From positions 56,793 through 120,792 of the forward strand of contig NZ_JALTON010000053.1 in NCBI RefSeq assembly GCF_027000115.1: a stretch of 64,000 nt of DNA. The letters run 5' to 3'. Below the pieces are notes generated by a model. It made no database searches. It saw only the letters and a list, made by a program, of their open reading frames with translations, and was not told the origin of the DNA. Below are positions 19,627 through 29,387 of the stretch, piece after piece; position 1 is the stretch's first letter; each line of letters begins with the position of its first letter. Origin of the DNA: Thiohalobacter sp. Lineage in GTDB: Bacteria > Pseudomonadota > Gammaproteobacteria > Thiohalobacterales > Thiohalobacteraceae. Made by a program: the position numbers and the translations under genes.

Positions 19627-20891
19627 AGGCACTGCTGTTCGCGCTGCTGGTGCTGATCGCCGCCACCGGCCTGGGCCTGGCCCTGTTCGACGAACCGGGC
19701 TACCTGCTGATCGGCTACGGGGAATGGACCATCGAGACCACGCTGGCCATGGCGCTGTTCGTGCTGCTGCTGGCCTTTGCGTCCCTCTACCTGCTGCTGC
19801 GATTCATCGCCGGCCTGCGCCGTTCTCCGCGCGCGCTGAGCGAGTGGCGCCGGCGCCGCCGTGCGGCGCGTGCGCGCAAGGCGCTCAACCGGGGTCTGGT
19901 GGATCTTTCCGAAGGCAACTGGGAGGCCGCGGAGAAGCGCCTGATCCGCTATGCCGGGGACAGCGACAATCCGCTGATGAACTATCTGGCCGCGGCCCGT
20001 GCCGCCCAGGCCCAGGGTGCCCACGAGCGGCGGGACCACTATCTGCGTCTTGCCCATCAGGCCATGCCCGAGGCCGACATCGCCGTCGGCCTCACACAGG
20101 CAGAACTGCAGATCGCCCATCGCCAGATGGAGCAGGCGCTGGCCACCCTGACCCATCTGCGCACGCTCGCGCCGCGCCATCCCCATGTGCTCAAGATGCT
20201 GATGAAGCTGTACCAGCGACTGGGCGACTGGGAGCACCTGCGCGACCTGTTGCCGGAACTGCGCAAGCGGCAGGTCATCGACGGCGAGGCGGCCGACGCG
20301 CTGGAACGCCAGATCCACACCGAGCTGCTGGCCCAGGCGGCACGGGGTGGCGACGTCGAGGCCCTGCAGCAGGCCTGGGCGCGGGTGCCCAGGCGGCTGA
20401 CGCGCGATCCCGAGCTGGTGCTGGCCCATGCCCGCCACCTGCACCAGCTCGATCGTGATGCCGACGCCGAGCCGCTGTTGCGCCAGGCCCTGCGCCAGCA
20501 GTGGGACGACCGGCTGGTGGATCTCTATGGCCGGCTCCGGGCCCCGCAGCCCGGCCTGCAGCTTGAAGTAGCCGAGGAATGGCTGCGCCAGCATCCCGAC
20601 AATCCGGTGCTGCTGCAGGCACTGGGTCGCATCGCCTTGCGCAACGAACTCTGGGGCAAGGCGCGCAGTTACCTGCAGAACGCCCTGGAGCTGATGCCCA
20701 CGGTCGAGAGCTACGCCCTGCTCGCGGCGCTGCTCGAACGCCTGGGTGAAGGGAAGGAGGCCGTGGCCCTGTTGCGTCGCGGCGTGGCGCTGGCCAGCGG
20801 CGACGATGGCCCCGATGCCCTGCCGCCGCCGGCCTCGCCCGCCGCCCCGCTGCCCGGCCCCGAGGCGCAGCCGGAAGCCGGCAAGGCCTGA
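19623..20891 (+). CDS. hemY: HemY N-terminal-domain protein with TPR-like repeats
   Basis: A 422-residue membrane protein. Two N-terminal transmembrane helices (residues 1-20 and about 40-62) are followed by helical TPR-like repeats. The segment RALNRGLVDLSEGNWEAAEK (here beginning KALNRG) is characteristic of proteobacterial HemY, which is unrelated to protoporphyrinogen oxidase HemY of Bacillus. Last gene of hemCDXY, overlapping hemX by four bases; convergent with the next gene. Confidence 0.87.
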   Translation: MKALLFALLVLIAATGLGLALFDEPGYLLIGYGEWTIETTLAMALFVLLLAFASLYLLLRFIAGLRRSPRALSEWRRRRRAARARKALNRGLVDLSEGNWEAAEKRLIRYAGDSDNPLMNYLAAARAAQAQGAHERRDHYLRLAHQAMPEADIAVGLTQAELQIAHRQMEQALATLTHLRTLAPRHPHVLKMLMKLYQRLGDWEHLRDLLPELRKRQVIDGEAADALERQIHTELLAQAARGGDVEALQQAWARVPRRLTRDPELVLAHARHLHQLDRDADAEPLLRQALRQQWDDRLVDLYGRLRAPQPGLQLEVAEEWLRQHPDNPVLLQALGRIALRNELWGKARSYLQNALELMPTVESYALLAALLERLGEGKEAVALLRRGVALASGDDGPDALPPPASPAAPLPGPEAQPEAGKA

Positions 20892-20919
20892 GCGGCAGCG
20901 CCTTCCGGAACCCGTCCGC

Positions 20920-21951
20920 TCAATCCCCGCCGGCCGCCGGCCGGCTGTCGGCCGCGAACTCGAAGGCATCCGAGAACATCCGCTCTTCCGGCAGGCCGTG
21001 GGCGAGAAATGCAGGCCGGGCCGCGGCGATCATGGCCGGCGGCCCGCTCATGTAGAGATCGAAGGCGGCGAGGTCCGGGTAGCGCACCAGCACAGCGCCG
21101 GTGACCAGACCGGTCTCGCCTTCCCATGCGTCCTGCTCGCGGGGGTCGGAGAGCACCGGCGTGTAGTGCAGCCAGTCATGGCGCGCAGCCCACTCGCGCA
21201 CCAGTTCGTGCTGGTAGAGATCGCGCCTCGCGCGCGCCCCCCAGAACAGATGCATCGGCCGGGTCAGTCCCGTGGCGATGGCATGCTCGATCATGCCCTT
21301 GAGCGGGGCGAAGCCGGTGCCGCCGCCCATGAGGATGATCGGACGGTCGCCCGCCTCGCGCAGGTGGAAATGCCCGAACGGCCCCTCGAGCCGGACCATG
21401 GCCTTGGGCTGCATCTCGTTGAACACATGCTCGGTGAAACTGCCGCCGGGTATCAGCCGGATATGCAGTTCGAGCAGCGCATCGTCGCGCGGGGCGTTGG
21501 CGATGGAGAAGGCGCGCCGGCGGCCGTCGCGCAGCAGGATCTCGATGTACTGGCCGGCGCGGTAGTCCAGCCGCTCGCTGGCCGGCAGCCGGAGCTGCAG
21601 CCGGATCACGTCATGACACAGCCGTTCGAGGCCAACAACGCGAGCCGGGAGATTCTTTACCTGAATGTCGGATCCCGTTGCCGGCAATCGCGCCTCGATC
21701 ACCAGATCGCTGCAGGCGTGCGCCTGGCAGAGCACGGCGCGATCGGCTGGCTCGCCGAGCAGGGCATTGGGGCTGCCATCGGGGTAACTGACCTCGCCGG
21801 CATGAATACGTGCCAGACAGGCGCCGCAGTTGCCGCCGCGGCAGTTGTGGGCCAGCGGCACGCCCGCGGCCAGCGCGGCATCCAGGACGGTCTGATCCGG
21901 CGCAATGGGGAAGCCGATGTCGCTGCCATGCAGCCGGACGCGAAAGCTCAT
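20920..21951 (-). CDS. Ferredoxin-type 2Fe-2S NAD(P)H:flavin reductase (AscD/Fre-like)
   Basis: A 343-residue two-part reductase. Residues 1-90 form a plant-type ferredoxin domain (CRGGNCGAC plus a fourth cysteine in AVLCQAHA). The rest is an FNR-type FAD/NAD module (RAFSIANAP for FAD and GGGTGFAPLKGMIEHA for NAD(P)H). It is often labelled CDP-6-deoxy-delta-3,4-glucoseen reductase, but no deoxysugar genes are near. ubiD lies 1.3 kb away, so supply of reduced flavin for the UbiX/UbiD step is a reasonable guess. The start at 21951 excludes a long unrelated leader. Confidence 0.8.
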   Translation of the reverse strand: MSFRVRLHGSDIGFPIAPDQTVLDAALAAGVPLAHNCRGGNCGACLARIHAGEVSYPDGSPNALLGEPADRAVLCQAHACSDLVIEARLPATGSDIQVKNLPARVVGLERLCHDVIRLQLRLPASERLDYRAGQYIEILLRDGRRRAFSIANAPRDDALLELHIRLIPGGSFTEHVFNEMQPKAMVRLEGPFGHFHLREAGDRPIILMGGGTGFAPLKGMIEHAIATGLTRPMHLFWGARARRDLYQHELVREWAARHDWLHYTPVLSDPREQDAWEGETGLVTGAVLVRYPDLAAFDLYMSGPPAMIAAARPAFLAHGLPEERMFSDAFEFAADSRPAAGGD

Positions 21952-22021
21952 GGAGGCTGTGCCTGCGGGGATGCCGTGTGGGGCGTAGAATTGTCGCCCA
22001 TCGTTGCGGGGAGATAAACCG

Positions 22022-22921
22022 ATGGAATCTGTGCTAATCGTGGGCTGCGGCCATGTCGGTTGTCGGCTGGCCCGCGAACGGGTCGCCGAGGGCGTGCCGG
22101 TGACGGGGATGGTGCGCAGCGAGGCCGGGGCCGCGCGGGTGCGTGCCACCGGCGCCGAGGCGCTGCGGGCCGATCTCGACCGGCCCGAAACCCTGACCGG
22201 CCTGCCGAGCGCGGGCGCGGAACTGTATCACCTGGCGCCGCCGCCGGCCGAGGGCGATACCGACCCGCGCACCGAGGCCCTGCTGGCCGCGCTCGAGGGG
22301 CGACTGCCGCGTCGGATCGTCTACATCAGCACCAGTGGCGTCTACGGCGACTGCGAGGGGCGCTGGATCGACGAGTCTGCCCCGATCCGCCCCGGCACGC
22401 CGCGTGGCCGGCGCCGGGCGGCGGCCGAACGCAGCCTGCGCGAGTGGTCGGCGCGCAGCGGGGTGCCGGTGGTCATCCTGCGTGTACCCGGCATCTACGG
22501 GCCGGACAAGCTGCCGCTGGAGCGGCTGCGCAAGGGTCTGCCGCTGCTGGACGCGGCCGAATCGCCCTTCACCAACCGCATCCATGTCGATGACCTGGTA
22601 CAGGCGCTGCGCGCCGCCATGGCGCGCGGCGAGCCGGGCGCGGCCTATAACGTCTCGGATGGCCATCCCTCGAACATGACCGACTACTTCAATCACATCG
22701 CCGATGCATTCGGGCTGCCTCGCCCGCCGACCGTCAGCCGTACCGAGGCCGCGGAGAAGCTCAGCGCCGGCATGCGCGCCTTCATGGATGAGTCCAAGCG
22801 CCTCGATAACCGCAGGCTGCGCGAGGAACTGGGCGTGGTACTGCGTTATCCCGACCTGGATGCGGGGCTGGCGCAGTGTCGCGCGGAAAGGAGCCGGATC
22901 AATCCGCCTGCTTGCGGGTAA
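22022..22921 (+). CDS. SDR family NAD-dependent epimerase/dehydratase-like protein
   Basis: A 299-residue Rossmann-fold protein similar to the YeeZ-type atypical SDRs. The nucleotide-binding motif LIVGCGHVGCRLA is at residues 5-17, ISTSGVYGD lies in the middle, and a TNRIHVDDLV motif follows. The start at 22022 is about eight bases after GGGGAG; an upstream in-frame TTG is less likely. It is divergent from the flavin reductase and overlaps the PilZ gene end by 23 bases. The substrate is unknown. Confidence 0.82.
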   Translation: MESVLIVGCGHVGCRLARERVAEGVPVTGMVRSEAGAARVRATGAEALRADLDRPETLTGLPSAGAELYHLAPPPAEGDTDPRTEALLAALEGRLPRRIVYISTSGVYGDCEGRWIDESAPIRPGTPRGRRRAAAERSLREWSARSGVPVVILRVPGIYGPDKLPLERLRKGLPLLDAAESPFTNRIHVDDLVQALRAAMARGEPGAAYNVSDGHPSNMTDYFNHIADAFGLPRPPTVSRTEAAEKLSAGMRAFMDESKRLDNRRLREELGVVLRYPDLDAGLAQCRAERSRINPPACG

Positions 22922-23243
22922 AGATCCCCTGCCCCAATTGCCGGCCGAAGTCGGCGGCCTGCTTCAGATCCAGTTGCAGTGCCAGGCTGTTGTCGGTACA
23001 CCGGATGACGGTGCAGTCGTAGCCCGGCGAGATGTCCCCGTCATGCAACACCAGGTGCAGCTTGACCGACTGGTTTTCGCGGACATCCCCGGGCAACGCG
23101 CGGAAGCGCACCAGCACCCCGCCGGGGCCCACATCCAGGGACTCTCCGCTCAGGCGCTCGCCCGAGGGCAGCACCACCTGCATGGCCTTGTTGATCGTGA
23201 GCCGCGAACCGCCGCGGCGTTCTTCTTCGTGTCCTTGGTTCAT
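22899..23243 (-). CDS. PilZ domain protein
   Basis: A 114-residue single-domain protein. The N-terminal EERRGGSRLTI supplies the RxxxR c-di-GMP motif. The second motif, normally (D/N)xSxxG, reads DVGPGG here, so serine is replaced by glycine and ligand binding may be altered. It is the last gene of the prlC-xre-ubiD run, 27 bases after ubiD, and is convergent with the SDR gene. A diguanylate cyclase elsewhere in the window (41218-42261) shows that c-di-GMP can be made. Confidence 0.8.
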   Translation of the reverse strand: MNQGHEEERRGGSRLTINKAMQVVLPSGERLSGESLDVGPGGVLVRFRALPGDVRENQSVKLHLVLHDGDISPGYDCTVIRCTDNSLALQLDLKQAADFGRQLGQGIFTRKQAD

Positions 23244-23270
23244 GGCCCCCCTGTCCTCCGTGGTCAGTGA

Positions 23271-24749
23271 TCAATCGCTGTCGCCGGACCCGAACAGCTC
23301 GGGCCACAGGGCATCGATCCGCCGCCTGACGTCCTCGGACATGCGGATGGGTCGCCCCCATTCGCGATCGGTTTCGCCCTTCATCTTGTGGGTGGCATCG
23401 AAACCGATCTTGCCGCCCAGGCCGGAGACCGGCGAGGCAAAGTCCAGGTAGTCGATGGGGGTGTTGTCCACCAGCGTGGTGTCGCGCACCGGATCCATGC
23501 GCGTGGTCATGGCCCAGATGACGTCCTTCCAGTCGCGGATGTCGATGTCGTCGTCGGTGACGATGACGAACTTGGTATACATGAACTGGCGCAGGAAGGA
23601 CCAGACGCCGAACATCACCCGCTTGGCATGTCCGGGATACTGCTTCTTCATGCTGACGATGGCCATGCGATAGGAACAGCCCTCCGGCGGCAGGTAGAAG
23701 TCGGTGATCTCCGGAAACTGCTTCTGCAGGATGGGCACGAAGACCTCGTTCAGCGCCACGCCGAGAATGGCCGGTTCGTCGGGCGGGCGCCCGGTGTAGG
23801 TGCTGTGATAGATAGGCTCGCGGCGATGGGTGATGCGCTCGATGGTAAATACCGGGAAGCGTTCCACCTCGTTGTAGTAGCCGGTGTGGTCGCCGAACGG
23901 CCCCTCGTCGGCCTCGTCGCCCGGATGCAGGAAACCCTCCAGCACGATCTCGGCGCTGGCCGGCACCTGCAGGTCGTGGATGCCGCATTTCACCAGCTCG
24001 GTGCGCGCGCCGCGCAGCAGGCCGGCGAAGGCATATTCGGACAGGGTGTCGGGCACCGGCGTCACCGCGCCGAGGATGGTGGCCGGATCGGCGCCCAGCG
24101 CGACCGCCACCGGGAAGGGTTCGCCCGGGTGTTTCGCCTGCCAGTCCCGGTAGTCGAGCGCGCCGCCGCGATGCGCCAGCCAGCGCATGATGGTCCGGTT
24201 GGGGGCAATCACCTGCTGGCGGTAGATGCCCAGGTTCTGCCGTGGCTTGTCGGGCCCCCGCGTCACTACCAGCGCCCAGGTGATGAGCGGTCCGGCATCC
24301 CCCGGCCAGCAGGTCTGGATGGGAAAGCGGCCGAGGTCGACGTCGGCGCCTTCCAGCACGACTTCCTGGCAGGGCGCACTGCGCACCGTCTTCGGTGCCA
24401 TGTCCAGCACCTTCCTGAACAGGGGCAGCTTCTGCCAGGCATCCTTCATGCCCTTGGGCGGCTCCGGTTCCTTGAGCGTGGCCAGCAGCCGGCCGATGTC
24501 GCGCAGGGCGTCGGTGCTGTCCGCGCCCATGCCCAGCGCCACCCTTTCCGGCGTGCCGAACAGGTTGCCGAGCAGCGGCACCGCCGAGCCCTTCGGGTTC
24601 TCGAACAGCAGCGCGGGGCCGCCGGTGCGCAGGGTGCGATCGCAGATCTCCGTGACCTCGAGGTAGGGGTCGACCGGATGCCGCACCCGCAGCAGCTGGC
24701 CGCGCTGCTCGAGCTGGCGAAGGAAGTCACGCAGGTCGCGGTATTGCAT
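23271..24749 (-). CDS. ubiD: 4-hydroxy-3-polyprenylbenzoate decarboxylase UbiD
   Basis: A 492-residue prenylated-FMN-dependent decarboxylase of ubiquinone synthesis. The start [20 protein letters not shown] is typical, followed by [14 protein letters not shown], the conserved IYRQQVI stretch and the [20 protein letters not shown] catalytic region. Length equals the E. coli enzyme. It follows the small antitoxin-like gene by 13 bases. The enzyme needs prenyl-FMN from UbiX, which is not in the window. Confidence 0.95.
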   Translation of the reverse strand: MQYRDLRDFLRQLEQRGQLLRVRHPVDPYLEVTEICDRTLRTGGPALLFENPKGSAVPLLGNLFGTPERVALGMGADSTDALRDIGRLLATLKEPEPPKGMKDAWQKLPLFRKVLDMAPKTVRSAPCQEVVLEGADVDLGRFPIQTCWPGDAGPLITWALVVTRGPDKPRQNLGIYRQQVIAPNRTIMRWLAHRGGALDYRDWQAKHPGEPFPVAVALGADPATILGAVTPVPDTLSEYAFAGLLRGARTELVKCGIHDLQVPASAEIVLEGFLHPGDEADEGPFGDHTGYYNEVERFPVFTIERITHRREPIYHSTYTGRPPDEPAILGVALNEVFVPILQKQFPEITDFYLPPEGCSYRMAIVSMKKQYPGHAKRVMFGVWSFLRQFMYTKFVIVTDDDIDIRDWKDVIWAMTTRMDPVRDTTLVDNTPIDYLDFASPVSGLGGKIGFDATHKMKGETDREWGRPIRMSEDVRRRIDALWPELFGSGDSD

Positions 24750-24762
24750 CGGCTCTCCCGGT

Positions 24763-25164
24763 TCAGTCGAAATCCAGCGGCGACCGGCCTTCCAGGTGCT
24801 GCAGCAGGTTCTTCATGCCGCGCTCGTCATCGTCGAGCATGATGTCCAGCGGGCTGCGGCCACCCAGCGCCGGCAATGGCGTGGTGACATAGAGATCCGC
24901 CGACTGGCTGCTGTGCGGGAACAGCGAGCGCAGGGCGCGGTAGATCGACAGCAGATGATGAATACGCAGCAGCGTGTCCGGATCATCGGGCAGGCTGGCA
25001 TGACCCGCGGCCAGCTTGCGCCATTCGCGTGCCGACATCGGCGGCAGGCCCAGCAGGCGTCGTTGCTCCTCCGCTGTCAGCCCCCAGCCGGAAAGTATTT
25101 CCAGCAGGGTGCGGCACAGCTCGCGATGCGACTGGGCATCGGCGATGTCGCGAATCTCGGCCAT
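24763..25164 (-). CDS. Xre/MbcA/ParS-like (DUF2384) antitoxin-type protein without a toxin partner
   Basis: A 133-residue protein. An N-terminal helical, HTH-like region (residues 12-70, [20 protein letters not shown]) is followed by a C-terminal [20 protein letters not shown] segment that resembles the toxin-binding domain of Xre/ParS/MbcA antitoxins. These usually pair with RES-domain toxins, yet the neighbours are prlC (5 bases upstream) and ubiD (13 bases downstream). It may be a solitary regulator or a fossil antitoxin. The ribosome-binding site GAGGGA overlaps the end of prlC. Confidence 0.6.
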   Translation of the reverse strand: MAEIRDIADAQSHRELCRTLLEILSGWGLTAEEQRRLLGLPPMSAREWRKLAAGHASLPDDPDTLLRIHHLLSIYRALRSLFPHSSQSADLYVTTPLPALGGRSPLDIMLDDDERGMKNLLQHLEGRSPLDFD

Positions 25165-25169
25165 TTCCC

Positions 25170-27209
25170 TCAGGCGGCCAGGCCGGTGTGGCGCAGCAGG
25201 GCGTCGATGGTGGGCTCGCGCCCGCGGAAGTCGATGAACAGCTCCATGGGGTCGCGCGAACCGCCCTGCTCCAGGATGCGGGTGAGGAAGCGCATGCCGG
25301 TCTCGCGGTCGAAGATGCCCGCCTCCTCGAACGCGGCGAAGGCATCCGCCGACAGCACCTCGGCCCACTTGTAGCTGTAGTAGCCTGCCGCGTAGCCGCC
25401 GGCGAAGATGTGAGAAAAGCTGTGCGGAAAGCGGTTGAACGAGGGCGGCCGCACCACCGCCACCTGCCGGCGCACCTCGTCGAGGATCTCGTAGATGCGC
25501 GCCCCCCTGTCGGGGTCGTATTCCAGATGCAGACGGAAGTCGAACAGCGCAAACTCGAGCTGGCGCACCATCTGCATGGCGGACTGGAAGTTGCGCGCAG
25601 CGATCATGCGCTCGAACAGTTCCTGCGGCAGCGGTTCGCCGGTATCCACGTGGCCGGAGATGAGGTCCAGGGCCTCGCGCTCCCAGCACCAGTTCTCCAT
25701 GAACTGGCTGGGCAGTTCCACCGCATCCCAGGCCACGCCACTGATGCCGGAGACGCCGGCATAGTCGACCCGGGTGAGCATGTGGTGCAGGCCGTGGCCG
25801 AACTCGTGGAACAGGGTGATGACCTCTTCGTGGGTGAACAGCGCGGGCCGGTCACCGATGGGCGGCGAGAAGTTGCAGGTGAGATAGGCGACCGGCGTCT
25901 GCAGTCCCTCGCGGGTGACGCGTCGCGAGATGCATTCGTCCATCCAGGCGCCGCCGCGCTTGTGCGGCCGCGCATAGAGATCCAGATAGAACTGGCCGCG
26001 CAGCTTGCCGTCGGCGTCACGGATCTCGTAGAAGCGCACGTCGGGGTGCCAGACATCCACACCATCCACCGGGCTGATCTGCAGGCCGTAGAGGCGCTCG
26101 ACCACCGCGAACATGCCGGGCACCACGCGCGTCTCCGGGAACCAGGGCTTGAGTGCATCCTGGGAGATGGCATAGGTGTGCTGGCGCAGCTTCTCCGAGT
26201 AGTAGGGAATGTCCCAGGCCTCGAGTTCGGTCACGCCGTAGTGCTCGGCGGCGAAGGCGCGCACCTCGTCCAGCTCGGCGCGTGCCCGCGGCAGCGAACG
26301 CTCGGCGAGATCATTCAGGAACTGCAGCACCTGCTCCGACGACTGCGCCATCTTGGTCGCCAGCGAGCGTTCGGCGTAGTTGCGGAAGCCCAGCAGTTGC
26401 GCGGCCTCGTGGCGCAGGGCGAGGATGCGTTCCATGACGGGGCCATTGTCCCACTTGCCTGCATTCGGCCCCTCGTCGGAGGCGCGGGTCACATAGGCGG
26501 TATAGAGTTCCTCGCGCAGGGCACGGTTGTCGGCATAAGTGAGCACCGGGTAGTAGGAGGGGAACTCCAGGTTGAACAGCCAGCCCTCGAGCCCCTCGCG
26601 CTCCGCGGTCTGCCGTGCCAACTGAACCGCGCTTTCCGGCAGCCCGGCCAGCTCGGACTCGTCCGTGACCAGCCGCTGCCAGGCATTGGTGGCGTCGAGC
26701 AGGTTCTCCTCGAACTTCGACGTCAGCGAGGAGAGCTCCAGCATGATCTGCTTGTAGCGCTCGCGCTGCTCGGGCGGCAGTGCCACGCCCGACAGCCGGA
26801 AGTCGCGCAGCTCGTTGTCGATGATGCGCCGCTGCGCCTGATCCAGCGCCTCGAAGTCGGGCGACTCGCGCAGGGCGCGGAAGGCCTGGTACAGGGCCTC
26901 GTTCTGGCCCATCTCGGTGCCGTACTCGGACAGTTTGGGCAGGCAGGCGTTGTAGGCCTCGCGCAGCGGCTCGCTGTTGACCACCGAGTTCATGTGGCTG
27001 ACCGGCGACCAGGCGCGGCTGAGCCGATCCTCGACGTCCTCGATCGGTTGCACCAGGTTGTCCCAGCGCCAGGGGCCGTCGGATTCCAGCAGACTCGCCA
27101 CCGTGCGCCGGCACTCGGCGAGCAGGGTGTCGATGGCCGGCTCGACGTGTTCGGGGCGGATCTTCGAAAAGGGCGGCAGGCCCTTGAGTTCCAGCAGGGG
27201 GTTGCTCAT
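25170..27209 (-). CDS. prlC: Oligopeptidase A (M3 family zinc metallopeptidase)
   Basis: A 679-residue cytoplasmic endopeptidase that degrades short peptides, including cleaved signal peptides. The zinc site HEFGHGLHH lies near residue 470, with the downstream glutamate helix SGVAWDAVELPSQFMENW. The start MSNPLLELKGLPPFSKI and the length match E. coli PrlC (680 residues). First gene of a minus-strand run leading to ubiD; divergent from gor across 156 bases. Confidence 0.95.
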   Translation of the reverse strand: MSNPLLELKGLPPFSKIRPEHVEPAIDTLLAECRRTVASLLESDGPWRWDNLVQPIEDVEDRLSRAWSPVSHMNSVVNSEPLREAYNACLPKLSEYGTEMGQNEALYQAFRALRESPDFEALDQAQRRIIDNELRDFRLSGVALPPEQRERYKQIMLELSSLTSKFEENLLDATNAWQRLVTDESELAGLPESAVQLARQTAEREGLEGWLFNLEFPSYYPVLTYADNRALREELYTAYVTRASDEGPNAGKWDNGPVMERILALRHEAAQLLGFRNYAERSLATKMAQSSEQVLQFLNDLAERSLPRARAELDEVRAFAAEHYGVTELEAWDIPYYSEKLRQHTYAISQDALKPWFPETRVVPGMFAVVERLYGLQISPVDGVDVWHPDVRFYEIRDADGKLRGQFYLDLYARPHKRGGAWMDECISRRVTREGLQTPVAYLTCNFSPPIGDRPALFTHEEVITLFHEFGHGLHHMLTRVDYAGVSGISGVAWDAVELPSQFMENWCWEREALDLISGHVDTGEPLPQELFERMIAARNFQSAMQMVRQLEFALFDFRLHLEYDPDRGARIYEILDEVRRQVAVVRPPSFNRFPHSFSHIFAGGYAAGYYSYKWAEVLSADAFAAFEEAGIFDRETGMRFLTRILEQGGSRDPMELFIDFRGREPTIDALLRHTGLAA

Positions 27210-27248
27210 CGCGGGTGTGAACCTGTGTTGGCGATGGAGGGATTATAA

Positions 27249-27274
27249 GGGTTTGGGGGGTGAGGGGTGAGGGG
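27249..27274 (+). repeat. G-run tract with G-quadruplex-forming pattern
   Basis: Four runs of guanine (GGG, six G, GGGG, GGGG) are separated by three-base loops (TTT, TGA, TGA), the classic G-quadruplex pattern. The tract includes a short tandem GGGGTGA repeat. It lies in the divergent prlC/gor promoter region, about 40 bases before the prlC ATG on the opposite strand, where folding could affect the prlC leader. Confidence 0.6.
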
Positions 27275-27365
27275 TGACGCTTCCGGGTTGCGCTTACGGG
27301 TTTGACTTCCGGCTCCTGGCCCTGTCCCTGTATTCTCCCCCGTCCCTCCGGTATGCTCCCGGCGC

Positions 27366-28718
27366 ATGGAAACCCGACACTACGATCTGATCGCCATCGG
27401 CGGTGGCAGCGGCGGCCTCTCGGTGGCCGAGCGCGCCGCCCGCTACGGGGCGCGCACCGCCGTCATCGAGCGTGGACCGCTGGGGGGCACCTGCGTCAAC
27501 GTCGGCTGCGTGCCCAAGAAGGTGATGTGGTTCGCGGCGAACCTGGCCCACGCCTGCAGCGATGCAGCCGGCTATGGCTTCGATATCGAGCTGCGCCGCT
27601 TCGACTGGGCGCGGCTGAAGGCCGCTCGCGACGGTTACGTGAAGGGCATCAACGACTGGTATCACACCTATCTGGCGGACTCGAACATCGACGAAATCCC
27701 CGGCGCGGCGCGCTTCGTCGATGCCCGTACCCTGGAAGTGAACGGGCAGCACTACAGCGCGGAGCACATCTGCATCGCGGTGGGCGGCCAGCCCTCCGTA
27801 CCCGATGTGCCGGGTGCGGAGCTGGGCATCACCTCCGACGGCTTCTTCGAGCTCGAGGCGCTGCCGCGCCGGGTGGCGGTGGTTGGCTCCGGCTACATTG
27901 CCGTGGAGCTGGCGGGGGTGCTCAATGCCCTGGGTGCGGATGTGACCATGCTGTTGCGGCGGGAACACCTGCTGCGCAGCTTCGACGCCATGCTGCGGGA
28001 GTGCCTGATGGAGGAAATGCTCAACGACGGCATCGGCATTCTCTCCGGCACCCAGGTCGAGGCCGTCACCCGCATGGACGACGGCGCCCTGTGCATCGAG
28101 TGCGACAACGGCCAGAAGCTCGAGGGCTTCGACCAGCTCATCTGGGCCATCGGCCGCGAGCCGCTCACCGCCGACCTGAACCTGGCGGCCGCCGGCGTAG
28201 AGACCGACGCCGCCGGCTTCATTCCCACCGACGAGTGGGAGAACACCAACGTTCCGGGCATCTACGCCGTGGGCGACGTCAACGGCAAGATCGCGCTCAC
28301 CCCGGTGGCCATTGCCGCGGCGCGGCGGCTGGCCGACCGCCTGTTCGGCGGCATGAGCGAACGTCGCCTGTCCTACGACATGGTGCCCTCGGTGGTGTTC
28401 AGCCATCCCCCGATCGGTACCGTGGGACTGACCGAGGCGGAGGCCCGCGAGCGCCACGGCGAGGCGGTCAAGGTCTACACTACGCAGTTCACGGCCATGT
28501 ACCATGCCCTCACCGAGCACAAGCGGCAGACCGCCATGAAGCTGGTCACGGTGGGCGCGCAGGAGCGGGTGGTCGGCTGCCACATCATCGGTCTCGGCGC
28601 CGATGAAATGCTGCAGGGCTTCGCCGTGGCCCTGCGCATGGGCGCGACCAAGCGCGATCTGGACGACACGGTGGCGCTGCACCCGACCAGCGCCGAGGAA
28701 CTGGTGACCATGCGATGA
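27366..28718 (+). CDS. gor: Glutathione-disulfide reductase
   Basis: A 450-residue FAD-dependent pyridine-nucleotide disulfide oxidoreductase that keeps glutathione reduced with [19 protein letters not shown] binds [16 protein letters not shown] carries the redox-active cysteine pair, [13 protein letters not shown] binds NADPH, and [13 protein letters not shown] is the C-terminal histidine-containing interface motif. Length equals E. coli Gor. A TATGCT box ends eight bases before the ATG. Its stop overlaps the next gene's start (ATGA). Confidence 0.94.
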   Translation: METRHYDLIAIGGGSGGLSVAERAARYGARTAVIERGPLGGTCVNVGCVPKKVMWFAANLAHACSDAAGYGFDIELRRFDWARLKAARDGYVKGINDWYHTYLADSNIDEIPGAARFVDARTLEVNGQHYSAEHICIAVGGQPSVPDVPGAELGITSDGFFELEALPRRVAVVGSGYIAVELAGVLNALGADVTMLLRREHLLRSFDAMLRECLMEEMLNDGIGILSGTQVEAVTRMDDGALCIECDNGQKLEGFDQLIWAIGREPLTADLNLAAAGVETDAAGFIPTDEWENTNVPGIYAVGDVNGKIALTPVAIAAARRLADRLFGGMSERRLSYDMVPSVVFSHPPIGTVGLTEAEARERHGEAVKVYTTQFTAMYHALTEHKRQTAMKLVTVGAQERVVGCHIIGLGADEMLQGFAVALRMGATKRDLDDTVALHPTSAEELVTMR

Positions 28719-29245
28719 GCATCCGCGACTTCGAGGGCCACAGCCCGCGCATCGCCGCGAGCGCCTGGATCGACCCCATGGCGCTGGTGATCGGCGATGT
28801 CGAGATCGGGGCCGACAGCTCGCTGTGGCCGGGTGTGGTCGCGCGCGGCGACATCCATTACATTAGAATTGGGGCGCGCACCAATATTCAGGACGGCTCC
28901 ATTCTTCATGTCACCCATGACAGCGAATACGCCCCCGGCGGCCATCCGCTGGTGGTCGGCGACGACGTGACCGTCGGCCACCAGGTCACCCTGCACGCCT
29001 GCACCATCGAAGACAAATGCCTGATTGGCATGGGCTCCATCATCCTCGACGGCGCCATCGTGCGCAGCGGGGCCATGGTCGGGGCGGGCAGCCTGGTGTC
29101 ACCCGGCAAGGAGCTGGAAGGCGGTTACCTCTGGCTGGGACAGCCGGCCCGACGGGCGCGGCCGCTCACCGAGCAGGAAAAGGCCTACCTGGAATATTCG
29201 GCCGCACACTATGTGAGGCTGGCACGACGGCACGCGGGAAACTGA
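28715..29245 (+). CDS. Gamma carbonic anhydrase-family hexapeptide-repeat protein (YrdA type)
   Basis: A 176-residue left-handed beta-helix protein with hexapeptide repeats ([20 protein letters not shown], then [15 protein letters not shown]). Histidine zinc ligands appear in ILHVTHD and [11 protein letters not shown]. The family includes gamma carbonic anhydrases and YrdA-like proteins, many without proven activity. It overlaps the gor stop by four bases. Confidence 0.88.
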   Translation: MSIRDFEGHSPRIAASAWIDPMALVIGDVEIGADSSLWPGVVARGDIHYIRIGARTNIQDGSILHVTHDSEYAPGGHPLVVGDDVTVGHQVTLHACTIEDKCLIGMGSIILDGAIVRSGAMVGAGSLVSPGKELEGGYLWLGQPARRARPLTEQEKAYLEYSAAHYVRLARRHAGN

Positions 29246-29387
29246 CGCCCCGTGACGCCGGTTTCATGGCGCATGGGTGCCGTTTGACATAGACTATTGG
29301 GCAAGGCTCGCGGAGAGAGACTGCCGCGAAACTCCCGCATCGCAAAGGGGTCGAAGGGAACAGGTGCCCCCGAGCGAGGAAACCGCC

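Noticed and set aside
20892..20919. Bidirectional terminator between hemY and the flavin reductase gene
   Set aside because: TGAGCGG/CCGCTCA is a short palindrome that partly arises from the two stop codons; no U tract.
22004..22021. Earlier TTG start for the SDR epimerase gene
   Set aside because: The codons overlap the ribosome-binding site of the ATG at 22022, which begins the dinucleotide-binding fold at the usual distance.
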